A stretch of 64,000 nt of DNA, from contig CAZJEN010000008.1 of the NCBI GenBank assembly GCA_964545045.1, positions 39,729 through 103,728 on the forward strand, given 5' to 3'. Shown here in pieces: positions 52,958 through 61,497 of this stretch. This DNA is from SIG307 sp964545045 (GTDB lineage: Bacteria; Bacillota; Clostridia; Lachnospirales; Lachnospiraceae). The notes beneath the pieces are model-generated. The model was not told the origin of the DNA, did no database searches, and saw nothing but the letters and a program-made list of their open reading frames with translations. Within the stretch, counting starts at the first letter, position 1. Every line of letters starts with the position of its first letter. Both the position numbers and the translations under genes were made by a program.

Positions 52958-54616
52958 ATGGATAAGATGCCGGAAGTCATTTCACTCAGTGACAGAAGCA
53001 AATATTGGGAGCATACTTTTGAGAAATTCCACGCAAAGGTTTATGTCCCGGAAAATGCCCCGATTACCGATATCGTCAACTTCGGCTTCCGGGCTCCGTA
53101 TCTGCTTGTATTCGAAGAAAACAGACAGTCCGCAGAAGAAGCCAGAAGCTTCGCGGATTCCACCGGTCTTGCCAAAATAGCCGCAAGCTTCGGCGGAAGT
53201 GTTGTTTTTATATATCCGACCTGCGACGGCGGTTGGGACAATGCGCCTGCCGACTTGTTCGCATCTATCATTGCCGAGTCCAGAATCAGCCAGTATTACA
53301 AGGACGGCGTTGCAATTATGCGTGACCGCTTTACCGGCAACTGGAACGGTTTTTACATCCGCGGCGCGGTACTTCGTACCTTCCTTTACGGCTTCGGCAA
53401 GTCCGCGGACTACATCGCTAAGAATTGCCTGCAGCGCATTGAAGGCGACGGTCTCTACGGCAAAGGAGACATTTCTCCGGTGACCTGTATTTTGCAGAAT
53501 GTAAGCGTAATTCCGGCTCCTGCGGACAATGCAAGGGACATCCCGGTTATCTCCATCGGCAACAGTACTGCCGTAAACGACGCCTTAAAAGCCGGTCTGG
53601 ATCATGTTTTGGTGAAGGACTCCGCCGATTATGAAAAGGATTTTTACGACTTCTGCGATCGTTTCCACCGTATGATGGGTAACCTGATTCCGCAGGCAAA
53701 CTTGGAAGAGATGGGTATGCTTTGGGAGCCGGGCTCCTGTGTCGTATCCACTTCTTACGATAATCACGGCGACGACAAAGATACCACGGAACACGCCATC
53801 GGCTACGTGGCTTACTATAACAAGAAAATTATCGAGGACGGTAAAAAGTTTCCGGTTCTGTTCTGCTTCCACGGCGGCGGCGATTCCGCCATGTGTATGA
53901 CAAGCGTATCCGGCTGGTTCCGGGTTGCGGCAAAATACAACTTCCTGTTAATCAGTGTGGAGCATCACCTGAACAGCACCGCCACCGAGACCTTGTCCTT
54001 ACTGAAGCACTTAACGAAAAAATATCCGATCGACATGGAACGGATCTATGCCTCCGGTTTTTCCATGGGCGGTTGCAAATCCTGGGACATGTTCCAGAAA
54101 TATCCGAAGATGTTTGCCGGAGTAGCACCGATGTCCGCCACCTTTGAGGTAGGACTGAATGTGTTCGGCAAAGACTCCGGTCCGATTAACCGTGATGCGG
54201 TGGTTCCGACCTTTTATGTGGGCGGCGAGCTTACTCCGCTTCCGGAGCTTCCGTTCCAGGCGCAGAAGTGTATCGACCGCGTACGCTACGTCTTTGAAGT
54301 GAACAAGGTGATTGCCGATTATGATGTAACCCTGGAGGACAAGGACAATTGGGCAAATCCGATTTACGGCATCTCCGGAGATTATGTTTATAAAATTGAT
54401 GATCCGTCCCGAGGCAGTGTTCTGACGCTCAACTTATTCGAGAGCGAAAACGGTTGTTGCTATACCGTTTTCGGCAGCGTAGACAACCAGGGACACGAAG
54501 TGCGTCATCACAGCTGTGAGAACGCATGGAAATTCTTAAGCAACTTCCGTCGTTTACCGGACGGCACCATTGCCGGAGGCAAAACGGAAGATATCAAAGC
54601 CATTTTCGAAGTTTAG
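52958..54616 (+). CDS. Two-lobed alpha/beta hydrolase (PHB-depolymerase/feruloyl-esterase-like)
   Basis: 552 aa, no signal peptide. The C-terminal lobe (about 285-545) is an alpha/beta hydrolase with oxyanion segment PVLFCFHGGGDSAM and nucleophile elbow GFSMGG (Ser near 367), followed by FAGVAPMSATF. The N-terminal lobe (about 20-190) also resembles such a fold (APYLLVFEENR, VVFIYPTCDGGWDNAP), but the nucleophile position reads FYIRGAVLRT without Ser, so it is probably non-catalytic. The start follows AGGAG. Transcribed divergently from the LacI/LytTR regulator; a role in deacylating plant glycans fits the locus but is inferred. Confidence 0.8.
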   Translation: MDKMPEVISLSDRSKYWEHTFEKFHAKVYVPENAPITDIVNFGFRAPYLLVFEENRQSAEEARSFADSTGLAKIAASFGGSVVFIYPTCDGGWDNAPADLFASIIAESRISQYYKDGVAIMRDRFTGNWNGFYIRGAVLRTFLYGFGKSADYIAKNCLQRIEGDGLYGKGDISPVTCILQNVSVIPAPADNARDIPVISIGNSTAVNDALKAGLDHVLVKDSADYEKDFYDFCDRFHRMMGNLIPQANLEEMGMLWEPGSCVVSTSYDNHGDDKDTTEHAIGYVAYYNKKIIEDGKKFPVLFCFHGGGDSAMCMTSVSGWFRVAAKYNFLLISVEHHLNSTATETLSLLKHLTKKYPIDMERIYASGFSMGGCKSWDMFQKYPKMFAGVAPMSATFEVGLNVFGKDSGPINRDAVVPTFYVGGELTPLPELPFQAQKCIDRVRYVFEVNKVIADYDVTLEDKDNWANPIYGISGDYVYKIDDPSRGSVLTLNLFESENGCCYTVFGSVDNQGHEVRHHSCENAWKFLSNFRRLPDGTIAGGKTEDIKAIFEV

Positions 54617-54654
54617 TTATACTACACTTTTTCATTTTCATTTTTCCAAGAAAG

Positions 54655-54682
54655 AAGCCGGTTCCCCAAGCCGGCTTTTTTC
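54655..54682 (+). terminator. Terminator of the esterase gene
   Basis: AAGCCGG-ttccccaag-CCGGCTT followed by TTTTT. Confidence 0.85.
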
Positions 54683-54695
54683 CTGCCTAAAAATA

Positions 54696-54725
54696 GTATA
54701 GATATCCTTTCCCCGGGCAATACTC
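54696..54725 (+). promoter_or_regulatory. Sigma-F-like (forespore) promoter of spoIIR
   Basis: GTATA (54696-54700), 15-bp spacer, GGCAATACTC (54716-54725). This fits the forespore consensus GYATA-N15-GGNNANANTR at all but the last position. Confidence 0.65.
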
Positions 54726-54779
54726 CATACAGAAACCGAACTCGGACGTTCGGAGAAAACAATTGAAAGGATCTGTACT

Positions 54780-55460
54780 ATGACCGAAATCACCAGCCCA
54801 AACAAAGACCGCTCAACCTTGGCAATGTTTCACACCATTCTTGCAACCTTACTTATCTTTCTCTCTGTCCTGTTACTGTTACCGGACCGTTTCTTTTCCA
54901 CGGAACCGTCCGGTGCGACCCTTTCCTTAGATGACCGCATCCTGCGCTTACATATCCTTGCCGCAGGGGACGATACCGCCTCCCAGGAAATCAAGCTCCA
55001 TGTTCGTGATGCGGTACTTTCCCATATCCGGGATGCAGTAGCCGATGCGACTACCGCAAGGGAAGCCGAAGCCGCACTTTCTCCGCTTCTGCCGGAAATC
55101 GTAGCGGTGGCCAACCGTACTTTGGAAGCTTACGACGTTTCCTACCGTGCAAAGGCTGAGATTACCACAGAGTTTTTCCCCATCAAACAATACGGTTCCC
55201 TGTTGCTTCCGCCGGGCGAATACCGCGCCCTGCGCATTGTTCTGAATGAGGGCGAAGGAAAGAACTGGTGGTGCATGCTGTACCCATCCCTTTGCTTCAC
55301 GGAAGGTATCACTGCCACTCTTCCCGAAGAAGAAAAGGAAGAACTCCGTGGCCTGCTTGATGAAGAAGAATTCAAGACCCTGTTTTCCGAAAAAGAAGCA
55401 AAACCAAGATTTACCTTCCGTCTTTTTGAACTATGGAAGAAGTTGTGGAAAAGGAAATAG
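54780..55460 (+). CDS. spoIIR: Stage II sporulation protein R
   Basis: Secreted from the forespore to trigger SpoIIGA-dependent activation of sigma-E in the mother cell. In 226 aa it has an N-terminal hydrophobic export segment (about 19-37) and the family core: ILRLHILAAGDDTASQEIKLHVRDAVL, then YRAKAEITTEFFPIKQYGSLLLPPGEYRALRIVLNEGEGKNWWCMLYPSLCF-type blocks (I quote only the ends). A C-terminal basic tail follows. The sigma-F-like promoter upstream fits the known regulation of this gene. Confidence 0.92.
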   Translation: MTEITSPNKDRSTLAMFHTILATLLIFLSVLLLLPDRFFSTEPSGATLSLDDRILRLHILAAGDDTASQEIKLHVRDAVLSHIRDAVADATTAREAEAALSPLLPEIVAVANRTLEAYDVSYRAKAEITTEFFPIKQYGSLLLPPGEYRALRIVLNEGEGKNWWCMLYPSLCFTEGITATLPEEEKEELRGLLDEEEFKTLFSEKEAKPRFTFRLFELWKKLWKRK

Positions 55461-55504
55461 AAAATCTCCGCTCTAGTGCACAATTTCCCATAACGTTAAA
55501 AGAG

Positions 55505-55532
55505 CCGCTTGCAAAACAGGCGGCTCTTGGTG
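55505..55532 (+). terminator. Hairpin after spoIIR
   Basis: AAGAGCCGC ... GCGGCTCTT with no clear T-run. Probably a weak terminator or 3' stabiliser. Confidence 0.45.
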
Positions 55533-55581
55533 TATAACTATGTATGAATACTGTATCGATAATTAAGCCAAAGGAGTTTTT

Positions 55582-56475
55582 ATGAACCATATACTTTCTA
55601 CGAATACAGCGTATGCTTACGCAAAAATCAATCTTTCTCTGGACATCCTCGGTACCTTGCCAAACGGCTACCACGAGGTCCGCATGATTATGCAGTCTTT
55701 ACAGCTGCACGATACCGTTACCCTTAAAGTTACCGATACCCCGGGCATTACCATGACCTGCAGTGACTCTGCTCTTCCGGTAGATGAGCACAACCTTGCC
55801 TACCGGGCTGCCGCTTTGTTTTGCGATACATACCATATTACCGAAGGAATCCAATTACACTTGGAAAAGAAAATCCCGGTTGCCGCAGGACTGGCCGGAG
55901 GAAGCTCCGATGCCGCTGCCGTATTGCGTGGCTTAAATGAAATGTACGGAAAACCGGCCACCGCAGAAGAACTGGCAGCCCTCGGTGTAAAACTGGGCGC
56001 GGATGTACCGTACTGTCTGATGTTAGGCACTGCTCTTTCCGAAGGAATCGGCGAACGATTAACCGCCTTGCCTTCTGCACCGGCCTGTCATTGCATTTTG
56101 GTAAAACCGGCCGCGGGAGCATCCACAAAACAAATCTATACAGACTACGACGCCCTAGTACAGACCACGGATATCAAGCATCCGGACACCGATGCTTTAC
56201 TCTCCTCCCTGACTTCAGGCGATTACAGCACTCTGGTATCCGGCCTCTGCAATGTACTGGAGCCGGTCACCCTGCGCCTTGTCCCGGAGATTGCATCTAT
56301 CAAAGAAACCTTACAATCCCTTGACGCCGACGGCGTTTTAATGAGCGGAAGCGGTCCTACCGTCTTCGCCCTGTTCTCTGACCTTGAAAAAGCAAAACGT
56401 GCCGAAGCGCACTTCCTTGCGACAGAGTATGCACAGGGCACGTTCTTAACTAACTTTTATCACACCGGCGCGTAG
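55582..56475 (+). CDS. ispE: 4-diphosphocytidyl-2-C-methyl-D-erythritol kinase
   Basis: GHMP kinase of the MEP isoprenoid pathway. The 297 aa show AYAKINLSLDILG at the N-terminus, the ATP-binding PVAAGLAGGSSDAAAVLRGL near 95-114 and the C-terminal GSGPTVFALF motif. The start follows AAAGGAG. Its 3' end overlaps the convergent TM1266-like gene by 16 bp. Confidence 0.95.
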   Translation: MNHILSTNTAYAYAKINLSLDILGTLPNGYHEVRMIMQSLQLHDTVTLKVTDTPGITMTCSDSALPVDEHNLAYRAAALFCDTYHITEGIQLHLEKKIPVAAGLAGGSSDAAAVLRGLNEMYGKPATAEELAALGVKLGADVPYCLMLGTALSEGIGERLTALPSAPACHCILVKPAAGASTKQIYTDYDALVQTTDIKHPDTDALLSSLTSGDYSTLVSGLCNVLEPVTLRLVPEIASIKETLQSLDADGVLMSGSGPTVFALFSDLEKAKRAEAHFLATEYAQGTFLTNFYHTGA

Positions 56476-56705
56476 GCGGTTTTTACACTGACGCCGGACA
56501 GGCGTCCGATTTTCCCTGCCAGGGCACTGATGGTGTCCTGCGGGGCATCCACTGCCACGCTTAAGATGCTGATATTTTTCTGCCGGTACGGAATTCCCAT
56601 CCGCCCGATAATATATTCTCCGTAATCATGCAAAATCGCATTCAACTGCTCCGCCGACTGCAAATCCTGCACAATAATTCCCATCACCGCTACTCGTGTT
56701 TCCAT
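56460..56705 (-). CDS. TM1266-type iron-only hydrogenase system putative regulator
   Basis: 81-aa ACT/ferredoxin-like fold protein of the small family found with [FeFe]-hydrogenase systems (RVAVMGIIVQDLQSAEQLNAIL, IIGRMGIPYRQKNISILSV). It ends inside ispE on the opposite strand, a 16-bp tail-to-tail overlap. No hydrogenase gene adjoins it, but a hydrogenase-like cluster lies 5 kb away at 61840. The start follows GGAGGTG. Confidence 0.82.
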   Translation of the reverse strand: METRVAVMGIIVQDLQSAEQLNAILHDYGEYIIGRMGIPYRQKNISILSVAVDAPQDTISALAGKIGRLSGVSVKTAYAPV

Positions 56706-56785
56706 GCTTACACCTCCGTAAATTTACACTCCACCTCTATCTTAATACATTTTGTAATTTTTTTCCACTTTTTTTCATTTTGGGG

Positions 56786-56813
56786 TTAAGTTCTTCCGAT
56801 TCGCGTCCGATAT
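56786..56813 (+). promoter_or_regulatory. Sigma-D (flagellar) type promoter
   Basis: TTAA (56786-56789), 17-bp spacer, CCGATAT (56807-56813), close to the sigma-28 consensus TAAA-N15-GCCGATAT. No good sigma-A hexamers lie nearer to the gene. Confidence 0.55.
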
Positions 56814-56932
56814 AACTAATAAGAATAGGTGGAATGTCTTCCGCCGCAACACAAAAAGTAGGAAACCGCACAAAGAGCGAAGGAGTCGCACCGCGTTTTC
56901 CGTTCGCTACATTTAACCAAGGAGGGTTCATT

Positions 56933-57640
56933 ATGAATACAAATCAGATTCTTTCTGCAACCAATTCTTATCAGACTGCGGAAGCCTATAAGAAGACTTC
57001 CGATTCCAAAGCAGCAGATACTACCGCAAAGACTACGGAGACCGCCGATACCGAAGCGTTTGTTTACGAGAAAAAGAGCGCGGATACAGCTGCTACCAAC
57101 AATTCCAAGAACAAGAATTATGTTACCTTGACGAAAGAGAATAAGGCTATCGTAGAGCAATTGAAGGCTGACGCAGAGCAGCGTACGGCACAGCTTCGTT
57201 CTTTGGTTGAGAGCATGATTTTAAAACAGAACAAGACCTTCCAGGTCGGCACCCTGACAAATGAGAAGATGTTTGAAATGCTTCGCAAGGGCGAGCTTGA
57301 GGTTTCTCCGGAAGTTCGTGCCCAGGCTCAGGAAGATATTTCCGAGGACGGCTACTGGGGCATCAAGCAGACCTCCGAGCGTTTATTCTCCTTTGCAAAG
57401 GCCATCTCCGGCGGTGATACCTCCAAGGCAGAGACCTTAATCACGGCCATGGAAAAGGGCTTTAAGCAAGCCACCAAGTCTTGGGGCGATGATCTCCCGG
57501 AGATTTGTAAAAAGACCTTAGAGGCTGCTACCGAGAAGATTCGTACCTGGGCAAAGCAGGCAGACTTTTCCGATGATTTGGCATCAACCACAAAGGATGC
57601 CCTCGAAGCACAGGCAAGCAATTCCGCATTGTCTGAATAA
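56933..57640 (+). CDS. Unknown helical protein behind a flagellar-type promoter
   Basis: 235 aa, soluble and strongly helical, rich in Ala/Lys/Glu/Thr. The N-terminus (MNTNQILSATNSYQTAEAYK) and following Ser/Thr-Asp region are of low complexity, and the C-terminal half (SERLFSFAKAISGGDTSKAE, LEAATEKIRTWAKQ) is conserved-looking. An in-frame start at 56834 is rejected; the ATG at 56933 follows AAGGAGGG. There is no signal peptide, but flagellar-exported proteins lack one. The sigma-D-like promoter suggests a motility-linked role. Family not recognised. Confidence 0.7.
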   Translation: MNTNQILSATNSYQTAEAYKKTSDSKAADTTAKTTETADTEAFVYEKKSADTAATNNSKNKNYVTLTKENKAIVEQLKADAEQRTAQLRSLVESMILKQNKTFQVGTLTNEKMFEMLRKGELEVSPEVRAQAQEDISEDGYWGIKQTSERLFSFAKAISGGDTSKAETLITAMEKGFKQATKSWGDDLPEICKKTLEAATEKIRTWAKQADFSDDLASTTKDALEAQASNSALSE

Positions 57641-57669
57641 CATCGGCGATTCTTTCTATTATAAATTCG

Positions 57670-57724
57670 AAAAAGGATACCGTTCCACTTGCAAACAACC
57701 TATCGGGACACGGTATCCTTTTTG
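57670..57724. terminator. Bidirectional terminator
   Basis: AAAAAGGATACCG ... CGGTATCCTTTTT, 13-bp stem between converging genes. Confidence 0.9.
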
Positions 57725-57777
57725 ATTTGTCTTTTTCTTTGTAAGGAACCTTCGCCCTTACACTTTCTCCGCAAAAT

Positions 57778-58149
57778 CTACTTCAATCCTGCGTATTTCT
57801 TTAATGCTTCAAAAGTCTCGTCGCTGATGGTATGCTCGATCCGGCAGGCATCCTCCGCCGCTGTCTCCTTCGACACACCGATTTTTTCAAAAAACGCAGA
57901 CAACACACGATGACGCTCGTAGGTCTTTTCAGCAGCTTGTTTTCCCTTTTCCGTAAGAACCAGTGCTCCGTCCTCCGTATTATCCTCCAAATAGCCGCCC
58001 TTCTTTAAAATACCGACAGCGCGGCTGACACTCGGCTTCGAATATCCCATATGCTCGCTGACATCAATAGCGCGAACATGATTATTTTCCTTTGACAAGA
58101 CGTAAATCGTCTCCAAATACATCTCCCCGGATTCCTGTAAATGTGCCAT
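57778..58149 (-). CDS. DtxR/MntR-family metal-dependent regulator
   Basis: 123 aa: winged helix-turn-helix (VRAIDVSEHMGYSKPSVSRAV, about 25-45) and a metal-binding dimerisation domain with Glu/Cys/His ligands (EDACRIEHTISDETFEAL). It lacks the C-terminal SH3-like domain, as in MntR. It probably controls iron or manganese uptake; no transporter is adjacent. The start follows AGGAGG. Confidence 0.9.
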   Translation of the reverse strand: MAHLQESGEMYLETIYVLSKENNHVRAIDVSEHMGYSKPSVSRAVGILKKGGYLEDNTEDGALVLTEKGKQAAEKTYERHRVLSAFFEKIGVSKETAAEDACRIEHTISDETFEALKKYAGLK

Positions 58150-58264
58150 AAGTTCCTCCTAAGTTCCCTTCATCCCTGACGATAGCGCTTGTCCGCAAAC
58201 AATGCCCTCATCTCTTCTTTTATCATACCACATTCCAGTGATATGTGACAAGTGGTAAACAGAA

Positions 58265-58302
58265 CAAAAAAGGGGGCGCGCATCTCAATGCGACAGCCCC
58301 CA
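58265..58302 (-). terminator. Terminator of the SPOCS/LysM gene
   Basis: Minus strand GGGGGCTGTCGCAT ... ATGCGCGCCCCC then TTTTTTG. Confidence 0.88.
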
Positions 58303-58307
58303 CTCTC

Positions 58308-59867
58308 TTATTCGCCCACCGCTTTCACAATCAACAAAATGTCTCCTTCCCGAAGATCACCGTTATGCTCTGTCAAACGAATCACATCCTCCGGTGCCGT
58401 ATAATACCGTTTTGCAATATCCCAAAGCTCTTCTCCGGCTTTGACCGTATACCCCACCATACTCGGCAAATTCTCTAACCGATTCTCTTCAAAGGCTTCC
58501 CGTTCTGTATCTACAATCATTTCTTCCCATCGGTTTTCCATGGCAACTACAGAAAATACCAGTTCCGCCTTCATTTCAATTTCTCCGCTCCGTACCGTTC
58601 CGAAGGATGACTCTGCCACATAACATCGTACATCGTAGGTACTGTCCGGTGTCAATCCCCGCACTTCGATTCTGTGAGAAAACGGCACCTCTCCCTTATA
58701 TGACTGTAACGGACGGTCGTCATCCTCCGAGACATAAAGCAAATTTACTTCCAGTGTACCGGACATGTTTAAGGTTTCTTCCTCCCGTACACAAACATCC
58801 GGCTTCATCTCCACGCTTCCCCGACAGATTTGAAGTATTCCCGGCGTTCCTTCCGGCAGCATCACCCGTTCGGATATCCGCATTCTGCTGTCATTTTTCA
58901 CTACCAGATTTTCATACTCTTCCTTCTGTTTTACCGGAATCAGCTCACAGTCTGTAGCAAATAAATCCCGCAATATTTCCATTTCGCTTTCTTCATACAG
59001 CTTCATTTCTGCTTCCAACACCGCTTCCGCTTCCAAAAGACGTTCCTCCCCGTCTTCGTCCGCTTTCACGGATACATTCTCATTCATCAACCGGAAATTT
59101 ACATCTTCAATCAGTCCTTCCCTACACCCACTGATTTCAAACTCGGTTTTAAAAGGAAGGGAAACCTCATAGCTTTCCGGCACACTCTCCTCTCCATTAC
59201 TTTTCCAAAGGGCAAACAGTGACAACTCTCCCTGAACCTCCATCCGTTCTTCCTTTGCTCTCGCTTCCGGATTACGCAACTCCAGCTCCCAATACAAAAG
59301 CTCATCGATACTATCCTTTCCCGACGGAAGGAATACCTCTTCCCGCAGTCTGGCAATATCCTTCTGGTCCGCAACCATAGAGGTCACCGGTATAATTCCG
59401 GATTTTGTATGTACCTTTTCTGCTTCCTGCAGAGCAACCGCCGCACGGACATCGTGCAACTCATCCGCCTGCACCAATATACCGAGAAGTGCCCGTACCG
59501 CCAGCTTTCTGGAATGAATCAGCCCTACCTCCAACTCCTCCACTTCGGCACGAACCGTAATATTTTCTCCCCCACAGGCTTCCGGCAATTCTACCGCCTC
59601 GTCAAACGGAAGCTCTCCCCGGATACTCTGTACCGGTTTTCCTTCTTCTTCACTCAGATAAAGCACCTGATACAGTAATGCTCCCTTTAAGTATAATCTG
59701 CCACCGGATAATTTCTTCTCGTTCAGGCGTACATTTCCTTTTCTCCAGATAACCGCACGCACATCCGCCTTATTATCCGGTACGTTAACATCATCGTCTA
59801 CTGTTAAGCGAAGTGCATCCCGGCATTTTACACGATTCATATGAATACTTTGCATTTTCATTTCCAT
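58308..59867 (-). CDS. SPOCS (DUF3794) and LysM domain protein
   Basis: 519 aa: repeated DUF3794/SPOCS domains (about 30-120, 170-290 and 320-430, each with YEVSLPFK- or GEVPFSHRIEV-type strands) and a C-terminal LysM (about 470-515: YTVKAGEELWDIAKRYY). SPOCS proteins are spore coat or cortex-associated in Clostridia, and LysM binds peptidoglycan, so a spore-envelope role is likely. Its ribosome-binding site GGGAGG is the 3' arm of a strong hairpin, and the T-run of that hairpin touches the start codon. Confidence 0.87.
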   Translation of the reverse strand: MEMKMQSIHMNRVKCRDALRLTVDDDVNVPDNKADVRAVIWRKGNVRLNEKKLSGGRLYLKGALLYQVLYLSEEEGKPVQSIRGELPFDEAVELPEACGGENITVRAEVEELEVGLIHSRKLAVRALLGILVQADELHDVRAAVALQEAEKVHTKSGIIPVTSMVADQKDIARLREEVFLPSGKDSIDELLYWELELRNPEARAKEERMEVQGELSLFALWKSNGEESVPESYEVSLPFKTEFEISGCREGLIEDVNFRLMNENVSVKADEDGEERLLEAEAVLEAEMKLYEESEMEILRDLFATDCELIPVKQKEEYENLVVKNDSRMRISERVMLPEGTPGILQICRGSVEMKPDVCVREEETLNMSGTLEVNLLYVSEDDDRPLQSYKGEVPFSHRIEVRGLTPDSTYDVRCYVAESSFGTVRSGEIEMKAELVFSVVAMENRWEEMIVDTEREAFEENRLENLPSMVGYTVKAGEELWDIAKRYYTAPEDVIRLTEHNGDLREGDILLIVKAVGE

Positions 59868-59869
59868 AA

Positions 59870-59919
59870 AAAATACCTCCCGAAGCTAGGTTCTTTTACA
59901 ACCTATGCAACGGGAGGTG
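59870..59919 (-). promoter_or_regulatory. Hairpin that buries the ribosome-binding site of the SPOCS gene (veg terminator/attenuator)
   Basis: Minus strand ACCTCCCG (59911-59918) pairs with CGGGAGGT (59875-59882), and the inner AACCTA/TAGGTT adds 6 bp. A run of T follows and leads directly into the ATG at 59867. It can act as terminator for veg or as a switch for translation or read-through of the SPOCS gene. Confidence 0.7.
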
Positions 59920-59933
59920 TTTTTATGCAACTC

Positions 59934-60179
59934 TTATACGTAAACCAATTCTACATCCTTCGTTAATACGTCGGTATAACTATAGGAGAAAGTCTGCTCG
60001 GTCTCCGGCATATTTTCCGGAACTACTTTTATGGTAAACACGCATGGATAAATCGCGGAAATCACGCCTTCCATCACATCCACCTTGTTGCGACCCTTGT
60101 TCTCACAAACCTTCACGCGTCGTCCCACGCTGTGCTTTACATTGTAAACAATCCTGCTCATTTCCGTTGGCTGACCCAT
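59934..60179 (-). CDS. veg: Veg-family protein
   Basis: 81 aa of the small DUF1021/Veg family: VKHSVGRRVKVCENKGRNKV, VISAIYPCVFTIKV and TFSYSYTDVLTKDVELVYV match the conserved core. Known in Bacillus as a strongly expressed gene linked to biofilm matrix control and spore outgrowth. The ATG at 60179 follows GAGGAG; an internal Met at residue 7 is an alternative. Confidence 0.88.
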   Translation of the reverse strand: MGQPTEMSRIVYNVKHSVGRRVKVCENKGRNKVDVMEGVISAIYPCVFTIKVVPENMPETEQTFSYSYTDVLTKDVELVYV

Positions 60180-60318
60180 CTTCGTTCTCCTCTCCGCGGC
60201 AATCGCTATGTATACTCGACAAATGCTTCATATAGTATTTATCTACTTATAAGTATACCATATATTGTTGTTAATGTCAATGGAAACCATATCTTGTGTC
60301 ATGGGTCTTTCGTCTTAT

Positions 60319-60738
60319 TTATTCCAAAAAATGGATATCAGTCTCCATCTTCGGAAGCTTAATCACAATATACGGATAAGTCACCGCCGTAGTCACTTTT
60401 TCATCCGCCGCCGGCCCGATTAAAGTGGTTTTCAGGCAAACACCTTCCTCTGCCTGAAACAATTCCTCCACCGCAATGCTGTAGCCGCCGGAAGGTTGCT
60501 GTCCGTATCCTTGCGCCAAATAAAGCGCCTCATCGGCAAGATAAGTCAGCTTAAAAGGCTCTGCCTTCTTACCGTTGATTGCATCCAAGAGTTCCTTCGG
60601 CACATCCGCTTCCTCCACCACCGTAAAATCCACATCTCCCGTTTTTGTGAATTCTCCCTTTTCCGTGCCGCAGCCTGCCGCCATACAAAGCGGCAAAAGG
60701 GCAAAGAAAAGGAGAAGCCGTCCGATTCTTTTCTTCAT
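60319..60738 (-). CDS. PrcB-C-like lipoprotein
   Basis: 139 aa: lipoprotein signal with lipobox MAAGC (Cys ~23) and a C-terminal PrcB domain (YLAQGYGQQPSGGYSIAVEE, then LKTTLIGP and YPYIVIKLPK). PrcB in Treponema helps a surface protease; here the partner is unknown. It is 27 bp downstream of the PHP gene, so probably the last gene of the hydrogenase-like cluster transcript. The start follows AGGAGAAG. Confidence 0.82.
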   Translation of the reverse strand: MKKRIGRLLLFFALLPLCMAAGCGTEKGEFTKTGDVDFTVVEEADVPKELLDAINGKKAEPFKLTYLADEALYLAQGYGQQPSGGYSIAVEELFQAEEGVCLKTTLIGPAADEKVTTAVTYPYIVIKLPKMETDIHFLE

Positions 60739-60765
60739 CCTGTGCTTCTCCTAATACTTATTCAG

Positions 60766-61497
60766 TTATACTATATGCGGCATGCCTTGCTTTAATGCCC
60801 GGATGACTGCTTTCCGCGTCATCTCTTCGATATAGAGCGTATGCTCCGGCTCATGAATATCCTGCAAGTAGTGGGCATCGGAGTTGGATATAATACGACA
60901 TTTCTCCAAATACGGGTGCTCCTTACTCATACGATGAAGATTACCGAAGTTTTTTAGCTCTGCCGTGGCAAACTTCGCATCCGGCGGAATAAAACCGAGA
61001 TTGGAAATCAGGGACGTAGTGGACTTATCCAGATGGGCCGGTATCATCACACCACCTCTCTCTTCCACTAACCCATACACATCATCAAAACTGATGCTTG
61101 TGGCATTGATTAAGAGCTTATCCACGATTCCTGTTACATTCTCGTCCTCATCCATAATCTGCTGCTTGCCGAAAATCTTCTCGACGTTCTGGATATCCGG
61201 CAGCTTGCTGTACACATATTCATCAAAGTCCATGGCCGCATGCAAATCCTCAAACAGACACACCACATGAACTTCCTCCGCGGTGGTCAGCTCCATGCCC
61301 GGCACGGCAAGCACACCGTACTCCTCCGCCAACCGAAGCACCGCTCCACAGTTTTTACAAGTGCTGTGATCCGTCACTGCAATGAGCCCCAATTCTTTTA
61401 CCGCTGCCATTCCTACAATATTTGCCGGTGTCATCTCATCATCCCCGCAAGGGGAGAGGCAGGAATGGATATGTAAATCATACGCCGGATTAGGCAT
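60766..61497 (-). CDS. PHP-domain phosphoesterase
   Basis: 243 aa of the PHP superfamily: DLHIHSCLSPCGDDEMTP and AVTDHSTCKNCG at the N-terminus, MIPAHLDKSTTSL in the middle and ISNSDAHYLQDI near 210 carry the metal-binding His and Asp residues. It probably hydrolyses a phosphoester or nucleotide. Its start overlaps the stop of the upstream DRTGG gene by 8 bp, implying translational coupling. Confidence 0.88.
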   Translation of the reverse strand: MPNPAYDLHIHSCLSPCGDDEMTPANIVGMAAVKELGLIAVTDHSTCKNCGAVLRLAEEYGVLAVPGMELTTAEEVHVVCLFEDLHAAMDFDEYVYSKLPDIQNVEKIFGKQQIMDEDENVTGIVDKLLINATSISFDDVYGLVEERGGVMIPAHLDKSTTSLISNLGFIPPDAKFATAELKNFGNLHRMSKEHPYLEKCRIISNSDAHYLQDIHEPEHTLYIEEMTRKAVIRALKQGMPHIV

